Source of the DNA: Actinomadura sp. KC216
Lineage (GTDB): Bacteria > Actinomycetota > Actinomycetes > Streptosporangiales > Streptosporangiaceae
Reading direction: 5' to 3'
NCBI RefSeq assembly: GCF_004348535.1
Contig: NZ_SMJX01000065.1
Span: 1 to 33,298 of the forward strand
Length of the DNA: 33,298 nt
Shown here: positions 18,431 through 26,797 of the stretch, piece by piece
How the letters are laid out: every line of letters starts with the position of its first letter
Position numbering within the stretch: position 1 is the stretch's first letter
Translations under genes and position numbers: made by a program
The notes under the pieces: model-generated
What the model was told of the DNA's origin: nothing
Databases searched by the model: none
What the model saw: only the letters and a program-made list of their open reading frames with translations

Positions 18431-20527
18431 TCAGCGGGGCGTCGCGACCGAGCCGAGCCAGAGCAGGTCGCGGGCCCGGGTCATCGCGACGAACAGCTGC
18501 CGCCGCGCCAGCTCCGAACGCTCCCGGCCGGCGGGATCGTCCGGGTCGCTCGGGGTCGCGGCGGCGACGTCGGCGTCGTGGTGCGGCAGGAACACCTGCT
18601 TGAACTCAAGACCTTTGGCGCGGCGGTAGGTGCCGAGCTTGACGGCCTCGACGGGACGCCCGTCGTAGCGCTCCAGCCGCAGGACGGGGATCCCGGCGCG
18701 GCTCAGGCAGCGGTGGTAGTGGTCGATGTCGCGGCGCGACCGGCACAGGACCGCGGCACCGGCCAGCGAGGACGTGCCGTCCGGGGCGGTCAGGTCGTTG
18801 ATCGCGGCGAGGAGGCGGCGGTCGTGGTCGGCGGCGTCGGCTGCGTCCACGCGCAGGACCCGGCCGTCGCGGTAGGTCGCGTCCACCGCGCGGCGGCCGT
18901 TCGGGCTCGGCCCCTCCAGGTCGTCGAACGGGTCGGCGGAGACCAGTTCCAGCGCGGTCTCCAGGATCGCGGCGCCGTTGCGGTAGTTGGTCCGCAGCAC
19001 CGCCCCGCGGCCCTTGATCCGGATACCGGCGTCGGCGAGCCTGAACCCGCCCGGGTACACCGCCTGCTGGCCGTCGCCGATGAGCAGCAGCCCGTTGGGG
19101 CCGTCCCCGACGAGGGCGTGCAGCAGCCGGACGCCGGTGAGCGTGAGGTCCTGGACCTCGTCCACGATCACCGCCGCGTAAGGAGGGTCGGCGGGGCGTT
19201 CGGTCAGTTCGGCGAGGGCCGCCAGCAGGACGTCGTTGAAGTCGCAGACGCCGCGTTCGGCGAGCAGCAGCTCGTATTCCTCGTACAGCAGCCACACGGC
19301 CTCGCGGTGCGCGGTCCGCAGTGCGGTGCGGCGGCCGGGCCGCGCGACCGTGCGGTACTCCTCCAGGGACGTCAGGCCGCGCCCCTTGATCACGTAGTCG
19401 ATCTCCTCGCGCCAGTAGCCGGGCGTGGCGTCGATCTCCGGGAGGACGCTGTCGCGGCCCGCGCTCATCCAGGCGCGGGAGAAGGCGTCGTCCGCGCGGC
19501 TCCCGTCGAGGTTGAGGCGGACGCCGCGGGCGTCCAGGAAGTTCCGGGCCCAGGTGTGCAGGCTGGTGAAGTCGACGCGTCCGGCGAACGCCGCCGTCAT
19601 CGTCGCGAACAGGCGGCACTGGACGCGCGGCAGGTTGTTGGCGAAGGTGACGTACAGGATGCGGCCGGTCGTGCGCCCGGCCAGGTGGGCGGCCCGGTGC
19701 AGGCCCACGACGGTCTTGCCGGTCCCGGCGGGGCCGCTGATGCGGGCCGGTCCGCTCCAGTCGCGCCGGACGATCGACACCTGCTCCGGGTGCAGGAACG
19801 TCATCCACCGCTCGATGGGCGCCTGGAGGACCGCTTCCGTCGCGGCGCGCTCCACGTCCTCGACGTCGAACAGCGCGTCGTCCGACGGGGAGGCGGCGGG
19901 CACGGCGGGCGCGACCGGCGCGGCGGGCTGGTCGAGGGACGTCAGGGCGTGCTCGCGGAAGTGCTCCGCCAGGTGCCGGGACATCGCGCGGATCATCGCC
20001 GGCTGGAGCTGGACCGGCTCCCCGAGCAGCGCCGGGATGGCGTCCTTCTGGCCCAGGAGGCGGACGCCGCCCGCCCGCGCGTCGAGCCGGTGCCCGGCGA
20101 AGATCATCAGGGGCTTCAGCGCGACCGGCGACAGGCCGAGGTCGGCCGCGCGGTCCTCGACCGCCCGGGTCAGGTTCAGGAGCTTGCGGGCCTCGCCGTC
20201 GCAGGGCTCCGCGCCGCGGTGGAGGCGTCCGCCGATGACGGCGGGCGGGTCGCGCCACCGCTTGACGTCGATGACGAACACGCCGGGCGGCCCGATCAGG
20301 ATCATGTCGACGTTCGCGGCGGACGTCCCGGGCCACTCCCGGTCGACGAGCAGGTGCCAGCCGGTGGCGGTGAGGGACATCAGCGTGGCGGCGACCTGCT
20401 GCTCGGCCTCACTCGCGGCCTCCCAGCGGGCGGCCTGCCGGTGCGCCTCCCGGGCCAGGCGCTGGAGCCGCATCGCCTCCTCGCGGATGCGGCGCCCGCG
20501 TTCTCCCGCCGATCCGCCGGCCGCCAT
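18431..20527 (-). CDS. NERD nuclease-related domain / UvrD-like helicase fusion
   Basis: 698 residues. The N-terminal NERD domain (about 38-150) has the PD-(D/E)xK-type pattern NVDMILIGPPGVFVIDVKRW with Asp74, Asp87 and Lys89, suggesting nuclease activity. A linker rich in Pro and Ala leads to a superfamily 1 helicase: Walker A GPAGTGKT (265-272), Walker B VIVDEVQDL, QQAVYP, LRTNYRN, then KGLEFKQVFLPH and VAMTRARD, matching UvrD/Rep motifs I to VI. Such proteins act on DNA ends or foreign DNA; NERD-helicases often lie among phage-defence genes. ATG at 20527 with AGGGGTGGG upstream. It sits near HsdMS but on the opposite strand. All helicase motifs look intact. Confidence 0.9.
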   Translation of the reverse strand: MAAGGSAGERGRRIREEAMRLQRLAREAHRQAARWEAASEAEQQVAATLMSLTATGWHLLVDREWPGTSAANVDMILIGPPGVFVIDVKRWRDPPAVIGGRLHRGAEPCDGEARKLLNLTRAVEDRAADLGLSPVALKPLMIFAGHRLDARAGGVRLLGQKDAIPALLGEPVQLQPAMIRAMSRHLAEHFREHALTSLDQPAAPVAPAVPAASPSDDALFDVEDVERAATEAVLQAPIERWMTFLHPEQVSIVRRDWSGPARISGPAGTGKTVVGLHRAAHLAGRTTGRILYVTFANNLPRVQCRLFATMTAAFAGRVDFTSLHTWARNFLDARGVRLNLDGSRADDAFSRAWMSAGRDSVLPEIDATPGYWREEIDYVIKGRGLTSLEEYRTVARPGRRTALRTAHREAVWLLYEEYELLLAERGVCDFNDVLLAALAELTERPADPPYAAVIVDEVQDLTLTGVRLLHALVGDGPNGLLLIGDGQQAVYPGGFRLADAGIRIKGRGAVLRTNYRNGAAILETALELVSADPFDDLEGPSPNGRRAVDATYRDGRVLRVDAADAADHDRRLLAAINDLTAPDGTSSLAGAAVLCRSRRDIDHYHRCLSRAGIPVLRLERYDGRPVEAVKLGTYRRAKGLEFKQVFLPHHDADVAAATPSDPDDPAGRERSELARRQLFVAMTRARDLLWLGSVATPR

Positions 20528-20595
20528 CGCCCACCCCTGTCAAAAAGGTACGGAGTACTACACATAGCAACAATGATTGCCACGCGACAGCCCCT
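20528..20595. promoter_or_regulatory. AT-rich spacer, probable promoter of the NERD-helicase
   Basis: The 68-bp gap between the helicase start and the glycosyltransferase stop is AT-rich for this genome. It contains GTAC-N3-GTAC and a TAGTACT box that could be a -10 element on the reverse strand. The exact promoter cannot be fixed by eye. Confidence 0.35.
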
Positions 20596-21749
20596 TTACG
20601 GGGCCGTGCGGCCCTTCCAGGCGCCGCCCTTGCCTGCGCGGTGCCTGCGGGCCGAGTCGACGGTCATGGCCGCGTACATCAGGGCCACGAGGGGCAGGGC
20701 CGGGGCGCGCAGGGGTGAGAGGCCGTAGAAGCGGAGCATGGGGATGTAGGTGGCGGTCATGATCGTCCAGGCGAGCGCGCCTGCCGTGGCGGCCAGCGCG
20801 GCCTTGCCCGCACCGAGGGCCAGCCCGGTGAGGCCCGCCAGGGTCGCGGCGGGCGGGACCGCGTACATCAGGAGCAGGGTCAGGACGGTGCCCGCCAGCA
20901 GGGCCGGTGAGTAGCGGAGCTGGTGGTAGGCGCTGCGGGCGACCATCGTCCACAGGCCGGACAGGTGCGGGTAGGGGCGGCGGCTGACGACGTCGCGGCT
21001 CAGGTCGAGGCGGCACCGTCCGCCGTGGCGCTTGATGAGGCGGCCGAGCGCGACGTCGTCGATCAGCGCGCCCTTGATCGCGGTGAGCCCGCCCGCGCGC
21101 GCGAGGGCGGCGCGGCGGACGAGCATGCAGCCGCCCGCCGCGGCGGCGGTGCGCGTCCCGTCGCGGGTGACCCGGCGGAACGGGTAGAGCTGCGCGAAGA
21201 AGTACACGAAGGCGGGGACGAGCAGGCGCTCCCAGCCGGTGCGGGTGCTCAGCGTCGCCATCTGCGACACGAGAGTGCGGTCTCCGGACGTGGCGGCGCG
21301 GACGAGTCTCGTCACCGTTCCGGGCGCGTAGGCGATGTCGGCGTCGGTGAAGAGGAGGAATTCCGGTTCGCCCGCGGCCCGGACGCCCTCCGACATCGCC
21401 CACACCTTGCCCGCCCAGCCTTCGGGACGGTCCTTCGCGCGCACGACGCGGAAACTCGTCCGGTCGCCCGCGAGGCGTTCCGCCGTGTCGGCGGTGCCGT
21501 CGCCGCTGCCATCGTCGACCAGGATCACGCGGAAATCGCCCGGATAGCGCTGTTCCAGCAGGGTCGGCAGCGTTTCCGGGAGCACGGCCGCCTCGTCGCG
21601 GGCCGGGACGACGGCCACGACGTCCGGCCATCGGGGCGGGTGGTGCCCGCCGGGAGCGGCGGGCCGGTCTTCCAGAATCCGCCGTGGCCGAGGGCCAGGT
21701 ACAGCCAGCCCGCCAGCGCGGCCAGTGCCAGAACGCCGAGGACCACCAC
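20596..21749 (-). pseudogene. HpnB-like family 2 glycosyltransferase, interrupted by a frameshift
   Basis: The body reads in one frame: WPDVVAVVPARDEAAVLPE, FRVILVDDGSGDGTAD (donor-binding Asp pair), FLLFTDADIAYAPG (D-x-D), IDDVALGRLIKR, then three or four C-terminal membrane helices. This is the pattern of hopanoid-associated HpnB-like GT2 enzymes. The N-terminal membrane anchor expected in this family (VVVLGVLALAALAGWLYLAL, then GHGGFWKTGPPLP) reads in a different frame, starting at a GTG at 21749 with GAGG 8 nt before it. One base is missing between the two frames, most simply in the run of four C at 21633-21636 on the coding strand. It could be a real mutation, a sequencing error, or a -1 frameshift. 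If intact, the protein would be about 385 residues and membrane-bound. Confidence 0.72.
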
Positions 21750-21835
21750 GCGGGCAGCCTCGCACCGGATCGTGGCGCCCGTCCAATAGGCGCGGCATGG
21801 CGTGGCGGGCGCGTCCGGCACGGGAGAATCGGCCC

Positions 21836-23254
21836 ATGAGCACCGACCCGGACCTCAAGGAGGTTCTCTGGAAGGCCGCCGACAAGCTGCGGGGATCCGT
21901 TGACGCGGCGCATTACCGGGATTTCGTGCTGGGGCTCGTGTTCCTCAAATACGTGTCCGACTCGTCAGGCGAGGGCGGCTTCCGGGTCCCGCCCGGGGCG
22001 CGGTGGGCGGACCTCGCCGCGCAGGCCCGTTCCGGGACGGTCGGCACCGCGATCGACGCGGCCATGGACGCGGTCATGCGCGCCGATCCCATGCTCGCGG
22101 GCGTCCTTCCGAAGCATTTCGGGCGGGACGGAGTCGACCAGCGGCGCCTCGGCGAGCTGGTCGATCTGATCGGCGACGTGCGGTTCAGCGGGCACGGCGG
22201 GAAGTCCGCGCGCGATGTGCTCGGCGAGGTCTACGAGTACTTCCTTGAGAAGTTCGCGCGGGCGGAGGGGAAGCGCGGCGGGGAGTTCTACACGCCGTCC
22301 AGTGTGGTGAAGGTCCTGGTCGAGATCCTGGAGCCGTACAAAGGGCGCGTGTACGACCCGTGCTGCGGTTCGGGCGGAATGTTCGTGCAGGCGGAGAAAT
22401 TCGTCCTGAGCCATCGGGGACGGCTCGGCGACATCGCCGTCCACGGGCAGGAGGCGAACGAGCGGACGTGGCGGCTGGCGAAGATGAACCTGGCCGTCCA
22501 CGGAATCCGCGGCGACCTTTCCACACGGTGGGCCGACACCTTTTACGAGGACGCGCATCCGCAACTCCAGGCCGACTACGTGCTCGCCAACCCGCCGTTC
22601 AACATGTCGGACTGGTACCGGGACACCGGCGACCCGCGCTGGCGTTTCGGCGTCCCGCCCGCGGCGAACGCCAATTTCGCCTGGATACAGCACATCGTCG
22701 CCAAGCTGGGACCCGGGGGCGCCGCGGGCGTGGTGATGGCGAACGGGTCGATGTCGTCCACGCAGTCGGCCGAACTCGGCATTCGCGCCGCGATGGTGGA
22801 GGCGGGCCTGGTGTCGTGCATCGTCGCGCTGCCGGGACGGCTTTTCCGTAGCACGCCCATTCCGGCGTGCCTCTGGTTCCTCCACAAAGGCACGGACACC
22901 CGGAACCAGGTGCTGTTCATCGACGCGCGCTCCATGGGCACGATGATCGACCGCACCGAACGCGTCTTCACCGACGCCGACATCGCCGAGATCGCGGGCA
23001 CGTACCGTTCCTGGCGGGACGGCGCCCATTCCGACGTACCGGGTTTCTGCTACGCGGCCGGGCTGGACGAGGTCCGCTCCCATGGCCACGTCCTCACCCC
23101 GGGACGCTATGTCGGGACGGCAAAGGCCACTACGGACGACGAGCCCATCACCGACAGGGTCGAACACCTCACCAAGGAACTGTTCGCGCAGTTCGAGGAG
23201 TCGGCGCGGCTCGACCAGGTCGTCCGCACCGAACTGGGGCGGCTGGATGGGTGA
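21836..23254 (+). CDS. hsdM: Type I restriction-modification methylase subunit HsdM
   Basis: 472 residues. The N-terminal helical domain (DLKEVLWKAADKLRGSVDA, then YRDFVLGLVFLKYVSD) and GGEFYTPSSVVKVLVEIL are typical of HsdM. The AdoMet-binding motif DPCCGSGG is at 174-181 and the catalytic N6-adenine motif NPPF at 252-255. With HsdS it methylates an adenine in a split recognition site. GGGAG stands upstream of the ATG at 21836, and an upstream in-frame extension crosses the divergent glycosyltransferase and is not used. It overlaps hsdS by 8 nt. No HsdR is seen in the window. Confidence 0.95.
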   Translation: MSTDPDLKEVLWKAADKLRGSVDAAHYRDFVLGLVFLKYVSDSSGEGGFRVPPGARWADLAAQARSGTVGTAIDAAMDAVMRADPMLAGVLPKHFGRDGVDQRRLGELVDLIGDVRFSGHGGKSARDVLGEVYEYFLEKFARAEGKRGGEFYTPSSVVKVLVEILEPYKGRVYDPCCGSGGMFVQAEKFVLSHRGRLGDIAVHGQEANERTWRLAKMNLAVHGIRGDLSTRWADTFYEDAHPQLQADYVLANPPFNMSDWYRDTGDPRWRFGVPPAANANFAWIQHIVAKLGPGGAAGVVMANGSMSSTQSAELGIRAAMVEAGLVSCIVALPGRLFRSTPIPACLWFLHKGTDTRNQVLFIDARSMGTMIDRTERVFTDADIAEIAGTYRSWRDGAHSDVPGFCYAAGLDEVRSHGHVLTPGRYVGTAKATTDDEPITDRVEHLTKELFAQFEESARLDQVVRTELGRLDG

Positions 23255-24314
23255 GGCGCAGGTGCGGCTGGGCGATATCGTCGCCTTCACGAACGGAAAG
23301 GCCCACCCGTCCGGCCAGGGAACGGGAACGGCGACGGGAACGGGAACGGGCTACCGGACCTACGGCGCCAACGGTGTCATCGGCGCGTCCGGCCATTTCA
23401 ACGCCGAGGCCCACGCCAGCATCGTCGGGCGCGTCGGGTCGTACTGCGGCGCCGTCCATTACAGCCGGGAGCGCTGCTGGGTCACCGACAACGCCATCAT
23501 CGCCACGGCGAAGGACGGCGTGAACCCGCGCTACGTCTACTACCTGCTGAAAAGGCTCGACCTGAACCGGTACCGGATCGGCTCGGGCCAGCCGCTGCTC
23601 ACGCAGGGCATTCTCCGGCGGCTCGCCGTCGCCCGGATGACCCGCGCGGAACAGGACGCGGCGGCGGCCGTCCTCACCGCCCTCGACGACAAGATCGCCG
23701 TGAACGGCCGCATCGCGGCATTGGCCGACGACCTCGTCCGCGCCCGCTACGCGGAACTCGCCGCCGCGGCCACGGCGACGATCCGGATAGAGCGGCTGGG
23801 GTCGCTGGTGCGGTCGAACATCCCGCCCGGGCGGATCCCCGGCGACGAGAACTACATCGCCCTCGAACACATGCCGAAACGGCACATGTGGCTCACGTCG
23901 TGGACGGATTCGTCCAATGTGATCAGCGCGAAGCGACGATTCGCGCCCGGCGACGTGCTCTTCGGAAAGCTTCGCCCCTATTTCCACAAGGTCGGCCTGG
24001 CGTTCGTCGACGGCATCGCCTCGACCGATATTCTCGTCGTCCGCCCGAAACAGGACGCCTACCGGGGCTGGCTCCTCGCGGCGCTGTCGAGCGACGAGGT
24101 CGTGGCGCACGCGTCCGCCGTCGGAGAGGGCACGAGAATGCCGCGCGCGAAATGGCCGGACCTCGCCGCCCACGAGATCCCCTGGCCGGACGCCCACGCC
24201 CGCGGATTCGACGCGTTCGTGAAACCCCTGGCCAGGCGAGTCGAGGCCGCGGCGGCCGAGAACCGGACCCTGGTACGCCTCCGCGACACCCTTCTCCCCC
24301 GGCTCATTCCTTGA
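23247..24314 (+). CDS. hsdS: Type I restriction-modification specificity subunit HsdS
   Basis: 355 residues from the ATG at 23247, inside the end of hsdM (ATGGGTGA). It has two target-recognition domains, each starting with a VRLGDIV or IRIERLGSLV strand. Each ends in the helical spacer: GILRRLAVARM, then EQDAAAAVLTALDDKIAVNGRI in the middle, and AENRTLVRLRDTLLPRLI at the end. These are the conserved regions that fix the distance between half sites. GQPLLTQG is the usual S-subunit motif. TRD1 holds a Gly-Thr run, GTGTATGTGTG, encoded by a hexanucleotide tract (see the repeat). It directs HsdM to a bipartite site that cannot be read from sequence. Without HsdR the pair would only methylate. 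Confidence 0.93.
   Translation: MGEAQVRLGDIVAFTNGKAHPSGQGTGTATGTGTGYRTYGANGVIGASGHFNAEAHASIVGRVGSYCGAVHYSRERCWVTDNAIIATAKDGVNPRYVYYLLKRLDLNRYRIGSGQPLLTQGILRRLAVARMTRAEQDAAAAVLTALDDKIAVNGRIAALADDLVRARYAELAAAATATIRIERLGSLVRSNIPPGRIPGDENYIALEHMPKRHMWLTSWTDSSNVISAKRRFAPGDVLFGKLRPYFHKVGLAFVDGIASTDILVVRPKQDAYRGWLLAALSSDEVVAHASAVGEGTRMPRAKWPDLAAHEIPWPDAHARGFDAFVKPLARRVEAAAAENRTLVRLRDTLLPRLIP
23318..23347 (+). repeat. In-frame hexanucleotide tract in hsdS (5 units of GGGAAC)
   Basis: Five tandem hexamers, GGGAAC, GGGAAC, GGCGAC, GGGAAC, GGGAAC, lie in the first target-recognition domain and encode Gly-Thr or Ala-Thr dipeptides. Each unit is two codons, so slippage would change the length of the loop without breaking the frame. 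The variant third unit lowers but does not abolish the chance of slippage. Confidence 0.85.
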
Positions 24315-24591
24315 CCGAATCGTGATCATCAAGGGGCGGTCGCGCGGCCGCTGGCGGCCGTCCTTCGGTGAGTGGCGGATCAGGGACGGAAAGTGACCGT
24401 CCGCAGCGTGCGGCAAGTGCCTTGCATGCGCGCAAGAGTCGGTGACTGTTCGGCACGCCGTGCGTCAGAGTGTGTGTTGTTTCACTCCCACGTCCACTGA
24501 ACGCTTTTCATCCTGGGGCAGGCCGCACCGGCCACGGCTTCCGCGGACGCACCGGATGAGAAAAGTTCACTTCCTCCAGGCCGAAGAACAC
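24315..24591. other. Leader region upstream of the RsbW-like gene
   Basis: No gene is evident. A GC-rich self-complementary stretch (CGGCCGC-TG-GCGGCCG, 24345-24360) follows hsdS, but its 2-nt loop makes it a doubtful terminator. The part from 24430 to 24500 is richer in T and could hold the promoter of the next gene. The start of that gene is uncertain, so part of this region may be coding. Confidence 0.4.
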
Positions 24592-25155
24592 ATGTTCGCA
24601 TACAGCCCGACACGGAGACGTGAAGCCAACGCCGCCATGAACGCATCTGACGCGTGGACAGGGACGCCGGTGCTGGTCCCGGCGCCCGCACCTTCGCTGG
24701 AGCTCGGAATCCCGTCCGCCTGGAACAACGGCAAATCCTGCGGGCGGCTGATCGGCGAGATCGATCTCGCCGCGACCCCGGCCGCCGTGCGGCTCGCGAG
24801 ATCCTACGTGCGGGAACTCGTCGGGCAGCACTTCGGCGCCGACCGGACCGAGCTCGGCGACCTGGAACTTCTCACCAGCGAGGCCATGACCAATTCGGTG
24901 CTGCACGCGAGGCCGCGCCCGGACGGGACGATCACGCTGTCCGTCATGCATCTCGACCGGTACGTCCGCGTCGAGGTGACCGACGGCGGCGCCGCGCCCG
25001 GCCAGCCGCGTGCACCCAAGGAACCCCTGCCGGTGCACGGGCGGGGGCTCCTCCTCATGAAGGCACTCGCCACCGATTTCGGCACCCACCGGAGCAAGAA
25101 CGGGGCGACGTTCTGGTTCGGGGTGGGCGTCCGCGAAGGGTGGCGACTGCCGTGA
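24592..25155 (+). CDS. RsbW-like histidine-kinase-type ATPase (anti-sigma factor class)
   Basis: 187 residues from an ATG at 24592; starts at 24442, 24556 and 24637 are also open. The HATPase_c/GHKL fold is clear: the leading strand GEIDLAATPAAVRLARSYVR, the N box LELLTSEAMTNSVLHA (Glu and Asn ligands of Mg-ATP), the G1 box EVTDGG and the G2 box GRGLLLMKALATDFG. In actinobacteria, stand-alone proteins of this kind are serine kinases and anti-sigma factors of the RsbW/SpoIIAB class, acting on an anti-sigma-factor antagonist. No partner sigma factor or antagonist lies next to it. The stop overlaps the GTG of the following gene (GTGA), so the two are translated together. Confidence 0.88.
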   Translation: MFAYSPTRRREANAAMNASDAWTGTPVLVPAPAPSLELGIPSAWNNGKSCGRLIGEIDLAATPAAVRLARSYVRELVGQHFGADRTELGDLELLTSEAMTNSVLHARPRPDGTITLSVMHLDRYVRVEVTDGGAAPGQPRAPKEPLPVHGRGLLLMKALATDFGTHRSKNGATFWFGVGVREGWRLP

Positions 25156-25604
25156 CGCTGGGGCCGACGCCGAGCCTGACCGGACGGTCAGTGCCCGGTC
25201 CGCGGGAGGACGAGGCGGACGCCCGCGGGCCGCTGCTCAACGCGTCGGCCCCCGGCGTCGCCCGCCGCTGCACGACCCGTCCGCACAACACATTCTCCGG
25301 CGGCGAGGGCACCTACGCCGCCGGCCGGGAACCCGCCGAAAGGGCGCTGCGCAGGTGCGCCAGCGCGGGCCGGCTCGTCCAGGCGTACAGGGGCATCCTG
25401 GACATCGCCGCCGCGTCGCACGCCCAGCACACCGGGCTGCGGCGGTTCCCGGACCATGGTTGCGGGCTCCCCGCGCCCGCATACCACGGCCACCCCGCCA
25501 TCCACGACCACCCCGCCATCCACGGCCATTCTGCGAACCACGGGAACCTCGCGGACCATGACCACCTCACTGACCTCGGCGGCGACGCCGCGCGGGCGGA
25601 GTGA
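25152..25604 (+). CDS. Hypothetical protein with His-rich hexapeptide repeats
   Basis: 150 residues from GTG at 25152, in the GTGA overlap with the RsbW-like gene, with GGGTGG upstream. Nearly every third codon position is G or C over the full length, which argues for a real gene. I recognise no family. The N-terminal half is low-complexity; residues about 65-95 are helical (ERALRRCASAGRLVQAYRGIL). The C-terminal part carries five hexapeptides HGHPAI, HDHPAI, HGHSAN, HGNLAD, HDHLTD. The H-x-H pattern could bind zinc, nickel or copper. Coupling to a putative anti-sigma kinase suggests a regulatory role, by context only. Confidence 0.6.
   Translation: MTLGPTPSLTGRSVPGPREDEADARGPLLNASAPGVARRCTTRPHNTFSGGEGTYAAGREPAERALRRCASAGRLVQAYRGILDIAAASHAQHTGLRRFPDHGCGLPAPAYHGHPAIHDHPAIHGHSANHGNLADHDHLTDLGGDAARAE
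25485..25574 (+). repeat. Five 18-bp tandem repeats encoding H-[GD]-[HN] hexapeptides
   Basis: Units start at 25485, 25503, 25521, 25539 and 25557. The first two differ at one base only; the later ones have drifted while keeping the leading His codon and, in four of five, the His at the third codon. The pattern looks like recent expansion at the 5' end with older copies downstream. Confidence 0.85.
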
Positions 25605-25683
25605 CCGCCCGCCATGCTCGCCGTCCTCGATGACAGAACGAACACAACCGCGATCACCTCGCCCGCTATGCCCGGCACTTCGG

Positions 25684-25712
25684 TACGATCAATGTGCCAA
25701 CAAGTGTCACAT
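25684..25712 (+). promoter_or_regulatory. Possible promoter and overlapping operator
   Basis: TACGAT at 25684-25689 fits an actinobacterial -10 box. Directly after it, ATGTG (25692-25696) and CACAT (25708-25712) are inverted around an 11-nt spacer, about where transcription would start. The following gene encodes a putative HTH protein starting at 25725, so autoregulation is a natural guess. Confidence 0.4.
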
Positions 25713-25724
25713 CTAGGGCGAGCG

Positions 25725-26771
25725 ATGACCGCCGACGGCGAGCCGAAGTCACTCTCCGAGATCACCAAGGACATGGGCCTCAACATGTCCGACGTCGCGG
25801 CCTTCTCCGGGCTCGACGAGAGCACCGTTTTCCGGCTGTGGGACAACGTCGATTGGCTCGACCGGGTGAGCGGGCGCTCCCTCCAGAGCCTCATGTCCTC
25901 CATCCCGGGAATCGCCGAGTACTCGATGTCGCACGCCGTCCATAAAAGGCGCGACATCCTCATCGGCGACCTGGACGACGTCGGGCTCTCCGTCGACCTG
26001 TCCGCCCTGGAGAACGCGCCCGTCCCGCAGCAGCATCTGCTGAACGCGCTCGAGGCGGCGCTGTGCATCGTCCGCGGGGAGCCGACGCAGAAGACGTCGT
26101 CCTTCATCGCCCGCTTCTGGGGAAGCGAGCCGGACCGCGCCCTCGAACTCGTCTTCTCCGACGAGCCGGGCCGGGGCATCCTGGAGGACCCGAAGATCCT
26201 CCGCGACTCCTCGGTCGACCTCGCCCCCCGGCTGAACCGCAAGACCTACTCGTTCCACTCGATCCTGGCGGTCAACGTCATCGCACACCAGGTCAGCAAG
26301 GTGACCGACACGATCGAGGCCGATCTCGGCTTCGACGTCCCCGCCCGGCAGACGGCGTTCACGACGCGCGGCGTCATCATGGGCTCCCTGATCAACTCCG
26401 ACGACGTCGAGCTCGCGGAGCGGTACCGCAGGGAGCTGGAGACGACGCCCGTGTACGCGGCGCTGGAGGAATGGGCGTTCCCGACCTACGCCCGGGACAG
26501 CCGGCTGAGCAGCGACTTCACCCTGCCGAGCTCCCTGTCGCTGCGCAATACGGCCACCGAGGTGTTACGCGAGATCGCCGTGTACAACGACGCCTATTTC
26601 TACTACCTGGTGTCGACGTACATACCGCTCGCGCTGAAACGCGACCCCGCGTTCGGGGGGAAGATCGTCGAACTGATCCAGGCATTGGAACTGCGCGGAG
26701 TCGATTGCCGGGACCGAAGGATCAGACAGACGTGCAACGCGCTGGTTCGGAAGCTCAAGGGCACCGTCTGA
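25725..26771 (+). CDS. Putative HTH-containing protein of unknown family
   Basis: 348 residues from the ATG at 25725, with AGGGCGAG upstream. The N-terminus (SLSEITKDMGLNMSDVAAFSG, then LDESTVFRLWDNVDWLDRV) looks like a helix-turn-helix with a short wing. The remaining ~270 residues are mainly helical and acidic with no motif I can name (LLNALEAALCIVRGEPT, then FIARFWGSEPDRALELVFSD, then SFHSILAVNVIAHQVSKVTDT). There are no membrane segments or signal peptide. It is followed 26 nt later by a methyltransferase gene in the same direction, and the pair look like an operon. It may be a regulator, but the C-terminal part could equally be an enzyme-like or ligand-binding domain. Confidence 0.65.
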   Translation: MTADGEPKSLSEITKDMGLNMSDVAAFSGLDESTVFRLWDNVDWLDRVSGRSLQSLMSSIPGIAEYSMSHAVHKRRDILIGDLDDVGLSVDLSALENAPVPQQHLLNALEAALCIVRGEPTQKTSSFIARFWGSEPDRALELVFSDEPGRGILEDPKILRDSSVDLAPRLNRKTYSFHSILAVNVIAHQVSKVTDTIEADLGFDVPARQTAFTTRGVIMGSLINSDDVELAERYRRELETTPVYAALEEWAFPTYARDSRLSSDFTLPSSLSLRNTATEVLREIAVYNDAYFYYLVSTYIPLALKRDPAFGGKIVELIQALELRGVDCRDRRIRQTCNALVRKLKGTV

Positions 26772-26797
26772 ACCAGCTTCTGGAGAATGGGGAGCCG

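Noticed and set aside
18311-20728. An 805-codon forward frame across the NERD-helicase
   Set aside because: Antisense shadow with repetitive low-complexity composition; the reverse strand holds all helicase motifs.
24345-24360. CGGCCGC-TG-GCGGCCG as a terminator for hsdS
   Set aside because: The loop is only 2 nt, no T-tract follows, and such palindromes arise easily at this GC content.
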